NCBI RefSeq assembly: GCF_910596095.1
Contig: NC_056544.1
Span: 11,021,155 to 11,085,154 of the forward strand
Source: Thunnus maccoyii
Taxonomy: Eukaryota > Chordata > Actinopteri > Scombriformes > Scombridae
DNA length: 64,000 nucleotides
Reading direction: 5' to 3'
The notes under the pieces are model-generated. The model made no database searches. It was not told the origin of the DNA and was given only the letters and a program-made list of their open reading frames with translations. The stretch's first letter is position 1. The number at the start of each line of letters is the position of its first letter. Position numbers and translations under genes: made by a program. This document shows, piece by piece, positions 56,401 through 64,000 of this stretch.

Positions 56401-59400
56401 GTCCTCAAGGAAGCTGTCATCTACCGCCTGCGTTTCTGTTGTGACATCCTGGTAGTCGACCTTCTCGGTAAAGCTGACTTTTCGTTGCTTCAGAACACTA
56501 TCACTCATGTCCCACTCTTCTTCTGTCAGCCTGAATCCAGCTTTCAGATCCCCTCTTCTCTTTGGCTGTGGGTTCCCGTTAGCGGTGTGACTGACAGGGA
56601 TCCCTCTGGGGCCCAGGAAGGAGTAGGATGTCATTGAGGCTTGGGCCTTTCCCAGAGCCAGGCGGCCATACTTGAGCATGATGGCTTGGAGAAGCTCCCA
56701 CAGCACCTTTGGTGTGAAGACACCCAGCTTGTTTTGCTCATAGATATAAGGCTGGAGGACCTCTTTGATGTTCTGTAGGAACTGGCGGAAGATCAGTAGC
56801 GTAGCTAGCATCTGTGAGAAGCAAGAGAACATCTGTCACTGTGCAGAATGTAAGAGGTTCAAAGGGGAAAACACATGCACATTCCCAAAAGGGTTTAGCA
56901 AGCACAAGTGATTTAATAATCCCCTCCAGACATGTTTTAAGATGTATATAAAATACTCTATTTTGAATAATAATTTGTGTCTAATATGGTTTTTACACAA
57001 AAAAGTTCAACTATCTTGTTCAAATCCTTATAATTACGTTTAATCCTTTGCCTTCATTAAAAATTCCAGATTCTATGAAAATGCAAATATATTTCATTAA
57101 AAAAAATTAACTGCTGGACTGTTTCCCCATCACATTTGTGTAAATTGAATATTGGACCAGGATTGGCTTCTAAACTAGTTGTGTTGTAACAAATCATGCT
57201 AATAGGCCCACTCCTTCAAAATCAGATATTCAGTGAGCTCAGAGAAACTTTCCACTTTCAGCAGATGAATGTGAAAACAGCTTTCTAGTGTCAAACTGTG
57301 CAGATACATCATTCTGCACAGTGAAGCTCAAACATCCAACTGAAGGAACAAGAAGAAAAAACACATTTTAGAGTGGAGGGAGACTTTAAATATTCAGTCT
57401 GACTGAAGTTACAAATTGCAGGTCACTGCCTGACATGATCTCAAGTCATTTAGAGCATTTCAGAGTCAGACACACCACATTAAATTAAAGCAATAGTTCC
57501 ACCTTTTCACTTTCTTGGCAAGTGTTAAATAAGAAGATTGGTCCGGTCTCTCCAGTAGCCTAAATATGGCCCTGTTCACACCTGGCATTAATATGTGTCT
57601 CACGTGACCACATGTGATTGGATCTCACTTTCCCGCTCTATATGCAAATAAACACTTACATCATTTCTGTTTGCAAAGACCTAATGCATTGTTGTTTTTA
57701 ACCGGTGGGAGGGGAGGCAGCAAAGCACTTCCTGTTCCTAGTCTGCCAGACGTCAGTTGAGTAGATGGTCCTTCAATGTGGCCAAGGACACATACATATT
57801 CACACTGTTAAAAGAATGTGGCCAGACCACCTCCAGATGTGGTCTGAGCGATCAGATCTTTAAGCATCCTCACTGTGTCTTGGGCGAGTTCACACCTGTA
57901 CTCAGAACTGTCCACTTGTGATCGGATAACCCAGTGTGAACAGGGCCTATGAAGCTACTGCCAGCGCCAAGTTAGCTTAGCTTAGCATAAAGACTGGAAA
58001 CAGGGGGAAACAGTTAGCCTGGCTCTGTCTGAAGATAGCAAAATCCACCTACCAGCACCTCAAAGCTCACTAATTATGATGTTATAGCTTGTTTGTTTAA
58101 TTCATACAAAAACTGAAGTGTAAAAACTACAATTTGTGGTTTTACCAGGAGTTATTTGCAGGACAATCTTTTAGAAGATTGATACCCCTCTAGCAGCTGG
58201 GGTATCATCTTCTCGTATGGCTCATCTTATTTTTGTGATACTGCTAACAGTGGCTGTTACCTCCTTAAGTCGCTCCATATCCTTGAGGTAGAATCCAATG
58301 TAGAAAAGGCTTAGGTAAGAATTGATGAATTCAAACTGTAAAACAACCAGAAAACATTAGAGGAAGTCAAACACACACTCGGTCAATATGAACTGTCTGT
58401 TTACAACCCAAACAGAAGAGGAAGCATGACTTACAAAAACCATCTTGATGATGAGATTATTCTCATAGGCACTCTGAAGTCTGTAGTTCTCTGGAAGAAA
58501 GAATAATTATCAGGGAAGCATCATCTGATGTGCAGTTGAATGACAGTAAAAAGGCTAATGTTTTTCTTTTAAATCCTCGTAGGAAAAAGGTTTTATCACC
58601 AGTGCTCAACATAAAAATATACTCATTACCCTCAATTCCAGTCATGGGCAAATTTGTTCCATTTTAATTTAATTTCTAATAAACTACTTATCTCTGTTAT
58701 ATATCACAGAGATTCACTATTGTGCCCAGAGAGTTCATTTTGTGTCTCTTACCCATGTCATTGAGCCAGTAGGCAATCTTCTTATACACTTCATCACATA
58801 TGGTAACAGTAATGGCCAGAAGTATCTTAGGAATGAATCTTGTGATACCAGGTAGCTCCTGAATCTCCATAACCACTTCCTGCAAGGTGAATTAGAAGCA
58901 TAATAAATATTTAATAAATCCTATTCATTCACGTCTGCTCTCTCAAATCCCACAGCTATTTTTAAAAGCCTTTTGCATGAATCTGAACTGAAGAGGTGTG
59001 TCTGAATGTGCTTTGTTTAACCTGTCTGTAAAAATGATATAATTCACAAATCTTCAGAGTAAACTATAATTATGGATGTTATATATATACATACATATAT
59101 ATGTGTATATATATATATGTGTGTGTGTATATATATGTGTGTATATATATATATATGTATATATGTATATATATATAATGTCAACTCCATTTCTGCTTGC
59201 ATGCTGTATTATCTGTTCCAAACCTGCAGTTCCAGGCAGAGGAGCATAGCGAGAAAGACGAAACAGAGACAGAGGAGGCAGATGGGCAAGCTGACCAGCC
59301 ATCTGAACAAAGCCCTCTTCCAGGGCGGGTAGTAGAACTCCTCACAGCCTGTTATGGGACTGCAGCGCTTTACGCCCTGCAGCAGAGGAAGAGGACAGAG

Positions 59401-62400
59401 ACAGAAAGAGTGTTGTTTTCCTCATTGCTGTCATCCTAATGGAAAACTGATTGCAAATATTTGTGCAAAATGTGCTCCATGACAATCACTTGTTTCCTTG
59501 ATTGATTATTAAATTGACTTTTTTTGTGATAGGAATCCTGTACACCCTTAAAACAAGCACAAATGCATTTCTTATGTTTTCGCTATTGTGTGCCAGTTTA
59601 CTCTGCAAAACAGTTTATATTTTTATTTTTATATTTATATTTTAAGAGGACATTTTTACCTACATCAAAGTTTCTCTGTTTTCACAATTTTTTATATGAA
59701 CCAATATGAATACAGAATTTATGAACAAAAGTAAAATAAAACTGTTAATATAATTCGCGAAACATTACAGCTCGGAATCACTGAACACGTCACTTAAATT
59801 CTTTTGATATTATTATGTAATGTTTTTCTCAATAACTGAGCTGCTATCGACAGAAGTTCCTCCTCAAAAAAGCTGACGCCCAACGTGGGGCTCGAACCCA
59901 CGACCCTGAGATTAAGAGTCTCATGCTCTACCGACTGAGCTAGCCGGGCCTGTTGCATCACTTTCCCACATTCCTTTTCAAAGGGGTCACCCGCATCCCC
60001 TCCCCCCCATGGTCTCTATTCATCAGTCTCAACAGGAAGTGGGGGGAGAAACACTGCCTGCCCCCAGCCCACTCCTCTGAGAGAAAGTGGGGTTTGAGGA
60101 CACACCCATCTTGTAAAAACAGAGATCACATTTCCTTGTATTGTGTGCCAGTCTCTGCAGAGTTGCGCAAGTGCTCACAGCAGTAAACCACGCAAACAGA
60201 CAATGATACTGTAACATTACATTACCTGAATTGGTGAATTTAAGTGAAAGAATTTACAGTATGATTCATAAAGCCTGTCTAGAGAGGTCTACTAACAAGC
60301 GACTGAAAACAAATGTTGTCAATGTCAGTACAGTAACTAAGTGAATAAAAAATCAACTTCACAAGCATTTTTCACAGCTTTCATTCACCACAAAACTGAT
60401 AGTTGTTCTTTTTCATCAATGCATGCTCGGCTTCACCAGCAATCCTCACCCTGAACTGTGGCCTGGGCTCCTCCAAGGACTCAGCAGGAGTGTCCAGGGT
60501 GCCCCACCTGTAGGCCAGCTCTGCCTCTCGCCTCTTCCAGCGCTCCAGAAACAAAGTCGCCCACACAACGTTGAAGAGGGCAAACACCACACAGCAGATA
60601 TCTTGACTGGTCTGAACAGGAGCATAAGAGAATCAAAGATACTGATATAACTTCTGAAATAGCTGCAGTTGCTTCATAAACTACTTGTGAGCAGCTCCCA
60701 CCTGTCGCAATCCTTCCTTCCTTTTTTTTATGATCACATTTTTATTACAAATTTAATATGACATTTAAAAAAAAAAAGCAATAAGCAAGGAAATAATAAG
60801 ACATGTATGATATCAGACAACAAATAGAAATCAAGATCTCATGATATTTCTGACATAAAATAATATGTAGATGAAAGGTAAAACAATATAAGAAAGCATC
60901 ATCAGTAATGTTGTTATAGAATAGGTTTCATGTACCTGGTCGGCTTCTGCTAGTATCCAGAGCAGAAAGCCGATGACAGCAGGGTAAAGCATGGAGTTGG
61001 TGTAGAAACCAAGCCAGGCAAAATACATAGCGATCTTCACTCCAAAGTAGTCACAGATATCATCTACGAAAGAGATGAACAGAGTGTAAACAGACAATAT
61101 TGAGGCCTTAAGAAAAGGAATCATCATGGTTTAAACGACTGACATTATGCAGATTACATTAACAAACAGATCATTCATTTTTAAGTATAAATTAATGTGC
61201 CTGGGTATAAACAGCAGAAATAAAATTCTGACACTGCCTACCCAGTGGCTGCCTCTCACATACAGCCTGTACCCAAGATGTCATCAGCTGATTGAGGATC
61301 CTCTGCTCATGGAGAGGAAACATTTGATGGATCACCCCTCGAGCCACCAGCTCTGGAACTGGAGAGGACACATCACAAAACATACACATAGTATCTCGGG
61401 TGACATGTTGTCCATGTTTGACAAAACTTTAAAGGCCTTTGAAGAAAAAATACTTTTAATAGCTTAATGGGAAAGCTATGTTTAATAATGAAACTTTTAA
61501 ATGAGCATACTGATTGGCTGTCCCTCCAGGAAGTGAATGTTGTGAAGCACCTCCCCCTGTTTGGCTCTCAGATTGTCCAGCCAATACTTTATGATGCTTT
61601 GACGCTCCTAAAAACAATTACAGGTATGGGGAGACAAAAAGATAATTAATGAGAGAAACACATTTTTAATTGGAATATAACTGAAAAAAGACTACTACTG
61701 AATCTTTCATAACATCCCAAAATAATGATCTGTGTAATATTCCCAAAAGATTCACAGCAACGCAGAGCAACCGCAGTTTTGACCTCTGACCTGTGAAGTA
61801 AAAAAGCAGAGCTCGCTCTCTATGTTCTCATAGATGTTGTCCTCTTCGCAGGAAAAGCGCCGCATCCCGCCGCCGAACTGCGGCTTGACAGCCTTGTGCA
61901 TACTCATCTGCTCCGCTCCCCGCAGCAAGCTAAGCGTGAGGAGAGAGGGTAAATGAACAGCAGGATTAAACCCAACCGAACACTGTGCAGAGGCTGGACT
62001 GCAGATGTTTGATAGATTAAGTGTATTAAGGGAAGCACACAACAAACTGTAACACGCACAACTGCACAACTGGGCGATGACTCTCAGTGTCACACAAACA
62101 CACACATGCTCATGTTTGTACAGCATCCATAGTGAGGACCCTTATTAACATGATGCATTTACTGCTCCCTCATTTTGAAATAAATTCTATAAATGTTGCT
62201 GCCCTCCTGTATTTCTGCAGTTAAATAAGAGAGTAAAATGTTACCAATAACTATAAGGAATCATATTTAAATCACAACAACACCTAACTATTATTCTAAT
62301 CTAAATCCTAAAGCCAAAACTAACACTCATCAGCCTAATTGAGAAGTAAGGACCAGCCAAAATGTCTCCACTTTGGAAGTGTACATCTCAACTAAGACAA

Positions 62401-63615
62401 AAGCACAAATGCCCACAAATGCATGCACACACACACAGAGTTTCAGAGTCTTACTTCTCAAACGTCGTCGTGATGAAGAAGGCATGTGCCTGGGTGTGTT
62501 TATGCTGTCGGACCTGAATACTGACTTGTGGGATTCCAACACGAATCTGATTCAGGAGCCACAGCAGAGTGTGGTCATCTATTGAGTCTGGAGGGAGGAA
62601 ATTTGATATACTGAAGAACACTTTTCATTCATTTATAGACGCTTGCTTTTTCAGTAACAATAAATATGTCAAACAAAATACATTCAGTTTAATTCCCCAC
62701 AGCAGGCAGGAAATGATGAGTTTACTGCATAAAGAGGCTGAACCAAACCCATCCCTCACAGCCCTGACTGAAGGGCCAAGAAGCAGCAGGATGGTGATGA
62801 TAGTAAAAAGACACTCTAATTAATCCCTGTCTACATACATCACAAATGTCCCAGTGCTCTGTTTTTGGTCTCCACCAAGTCCTGTGGGAATTTTAGCTGC
62901 TAAAAGCTCCACTATGTTCACCAGCTTGTTGCTAACTTTGTCCATCAATCGCAGGGGAGTCAAACTCAGTTTCACCCTGGGCCACATCAGCATATTGGTT
63001 GCCCTCAAAGGGCCGATTGTAAATGTAAGACTACATAAATGTATCTATTTTGATTATTATTGGTTTTATTAGCTCTGAAAGCAGAATTCTAGGAAAAAAT
63101 GGCAAGCAGACATTCAAGTGCACAACTATTATACAATTTATTAAAAAAATGAAATATACAAAGTAGTATAAGTAATACAGTCAAAATAAATTGATGAAAA
63201 GTGAAACAGGGTATGTTTTGTAGTGTATCTGTCTGAATCAAACTGCTAATTGAGATTGATAAAATGCATCTTGTCGTATGTTTTACCCACTGCTTCATCT
63301 TCCTTAAAGGACATTGTAGAACGGGCTGGCTTGTAGGTACAGGTACTGTTAATGGATAAGATCTAATTGTCCCCAGTGGCCATTTTTAAGTCCTAGTCAT
63401 ACATCTGAGTGGCTGGCTGACCACCAAAGACATTTAATGAGGATAGACTGTTCTCTGTGAAGGATTCATTGCAGCACGGACAGAGAGGACATGATGGAGC
63501 GTACCTGGGAATGTCATCAGGATATCACAGTTTTCAGTGGGCACCATCTTTAGCCAGGATTTGCGAGACATTATGTAGTGTCTGGCTTGCAGAAGCCGCT
63601 TCCCAAACAATTTAT
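53462..63615 (-). CDS. ano8: Anoctamin-8 (TMEM16 family), 17 exons, N-terminus outside window
   Basis: TMEM16/anoctamin membrane protein; ANO8 is known as an ER-plasma membrane tether affecting Ca2+ signalling. Exons in order: 63615-63505, 62578-62455, 61929-61791, 61607-61511, 61358-61242, 61063-60936, 60611-60450, 59376-59224, 58879-58753, 58490-58435, 58335-58261, 56811-56314, 55793-55626, 55499-55308, 55185-55054, 54694-54584, 54124-53462. These join in phase to 1016 residues. The first traced residues (KLFGKRLLQA) are internal in human ANO8, so exon(s) with the start lie beyond 64000. Hydrophobic segments include YFAWLGFY, CCVVFALFNVVWATLF, WLVSLPICLLCLCFVFLAML and FGYVVLFSSAFPLAAM. Exon 56811-56314 is an acidic, Ser-rich cytosolic loop. 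The last exon has a QQQLRRRREEEELQRQAE coiled coil, then MKLKQIIPLQGKF and a disordered Ser/Pro tail. This tail is shorter than human's Pro-rich one. The a/b teleost paralogue is undecided. Confidence 0.95.
56923..57389. mobile_element. Dispersed TTAAAG-ended inverted-repeat element, copy B (~467 bp)
   Basis: Collinear with 45189-45650 along almost its whole length (TTAATAATCCCCTCCAGACA at the left, GAGGGAGACTTTAA at the right), with small indels in the middle. It lies in the ano8 intron between exons 56811 and 58261, close to two other elements. Confidence 0.75.
57486..58160. repeat. Old dispersed fish repeat, split by a younger insertion
   Basis: The left piece (57486-57567: AAGCAATAGTTCCACC, then TTTCTTGGCAAGTG, AGAAGATTGG) and the right piece (57951-58160: TTAGCTTAGCTTAGCATAAA, GACTGGAAACAGGGGG, CACCTACCAGCACCTCAAAG) are consecutive parts of a repeat I recognise from many fish genomes. 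The 380-bp element at 57568-57947 interrupts it. Outer limits are approximate. Confidence 0.65.
57568..57947. mobile_element. MITE, 380 bp, inserted into an older repeat
   Basis: GGCCCTGTTCACAC at the left and GTGTGAACAGGGCC at the right form 14-bp perfect terminal inverted repeats. TAT flanks both ends (57565-57567, 57948-57950), a 3-bp target duplication. No coding capacity. The superfamily is not assigned; a 3-bp duplication is compatible with PIF/Harbinger. Confidence 0.8.
58174..58215. repeat. Imperfect palindrome
   Basis: AGAAGATTGATACCCC and GGGGTATCATCTTCT are inverted with one bulged base and a loop of about 11 bases. It lies in the ano8 intron, roughly 45 bases from the donor of exon 58335-58261. 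It is probably the arm of an old inverted-repeat element. Confidence 0.55.
59080..59178. repeat. (TA)n/(TG)n microsatellite in ano8 intron
   Basis: About 100 bp of alternating TATA and TGTG blocks, 45 bases from the donor side of exon 59376-59224. Confidence 0.9.
59866..59871 (-). terminator. RNA polymerase III terminator of the tRNA-Lys gene
   Basis: A run of six T on the tRNA strand starts 5 bases after the mature 3' end, the usual Pol III stop. Confidence 0.85.
59877..59949 (-). tRNA. tRNA-Lys-CTT: tRNA-Lys (anticodon CTT)
   Basis: The 73-base minus-strand sequence folds as a full cloverleaf. The 7-bp acceptor GCCCGGC pairs with GTTGGGC (two G-U pairs). The D arm is GCTC/GAGC. The 5-bp anticodon stem TGAGA/TCTCA encloses the loop CTCTTAA with anticodon CTT. 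The T arm is GTGGG/CCCAC with TTCGAGC, and the discriminator is G. The A box (TAGCTCAGTCGG) and B box (GGTTCGAGCCC) match polymerase III consensus. There is no intron. It lies inside the ano8 intron between exons 60611-60450 and 59376-59224, on the same strand. Confidence 0.96.
62830..63045. repeat. Fragments of dispersed fish repeats
   Basis: TTTTTGGTCTCCACCAAGTC followed by GCTGCTAAAAGCTCCACTAT, and then CAGGGGAGTCAAACTCAGTT with GGGCCACATCAGCATATTGG and GCCCTCAAAGGGCC, are words I associate with two widely distributed fish repeats (from memory). They lie in the ano8 intron between exons 63615-63505 and 62578-62455. Confidence 0.5.
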
Positions 63616-64000
63616 CTAAAAGGAAGAAGGGGCATCATGAGGAGAAGGTGAGACCGAGACAAATTGGGGTTAATAAAGTTTGAAAATGATTACAGAGAAT
63701 AGGAGAGAAAGATGGCTAGAGAGAGAGTGTGTGTGTGAAAGAGAAAGGGGGCCGGACAGATGGTGATATTTTCTCATCTGGATGATGAAGGACACAGATG
63801 ACAGGTTAGTCATTAGTATCACTGCCATTAGTATAACTCTGACGCTCATCACTGACACTATTTCTTCACCATATTTTAAGTCCTTTCTTATATTTTGCCC
63901 CTGTCATGGTGACTAAGGGGAAATGACAAAATGACAAATGTCCAAAATAATTGTTCAGCCACTGTGAAGGTTGACTGTGCTGCAGACTTTGTCTCGCAGA
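63616..64000 (-). other. ano8: ano8 intron running off the window
   Basis: Follows the acceptor of exon 63615-63505 (CCTTTTAG). Nothing coding is seen; the N-terminal ano8 exon(s) must lie to the right. A GA/GT-rich stretch is present near 63710-63745. Confidence 0.6.

Noticed and set aside
59877-59949. tRNA-derived SINE rather than a tRNA gene
   Set aside because: All stems are intact, a terminator follows directly, and no SINE body or A-rich tail is present.

Overview
The window is nuclear genomic DNA from a ray-finned (teleost) fish. It holds five intron-rich vertebrate protein genes and one tRNA gene. It also holds microsatellites and many short inverted-repeat transposon remnants of kinds common in fish. 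I saw no bacterial, phage, CRISPR or viral content. I hand-traced 50 coding exons. Every junction has AG/GT borders and keeps phase, so the gene models are close to complete.

Layout. 1-17.18 kb: AT-rich DNA with no gene I can support; its right end must contain the kdm4a 3' UTR. 17.18-35.1 kb, minus: kdm4a, a JmjN/JmjC histone demethylase with PHD and double Tudor domains, in 22 coding exons plus a 5' UTR exon. About 36.4-43.1 kb, minus: abhd8, an alpha/beta hydrolase with 4 coding exons and a distant 5' UTR exon. 46.24-48.1 kb, plus: mrpl34, mitochondrial ribosomal protein bL34m, 2 exons. 49.53-about 51.3 kb, plus: dda1, a CRL4 ubiquitin ligase subunit, 5 exons. About 52.8-64 kb, minus: ano8, a TMEM16 family protein; 17 exons are present and the N-terminal exon(s) lie beyond the right edge. 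A tRNA-Lys(CUU) gene sits on the same strand inside an ano8 intron.

The order abhd8(-) mrpl34(+) dda1(+) ano8(-) is the same as human 19p13.11, so this is an old syntenic block. kdm4a is on 1p34 in human, so its position here reflects a different lineage history or a duplicated chromosome segment. The genes are not a functional pathway: they cover chromatin, an alpha/beta hydrolase, mitochondrial translation, ubiquitin ligation and membrane contact sites.

I found no undescribed system. The points most worth a second look are small: a nested transposon insertion in an ano8 intron, a repeated ~465-bp inverted-repeat element, a complete-looking hAT-type element in kdm4a, a triplicated motif in the variable part of Kdm4a, an Ala replacing a conserved Gly beside the demethylase iron site, and the intronic tRNA.
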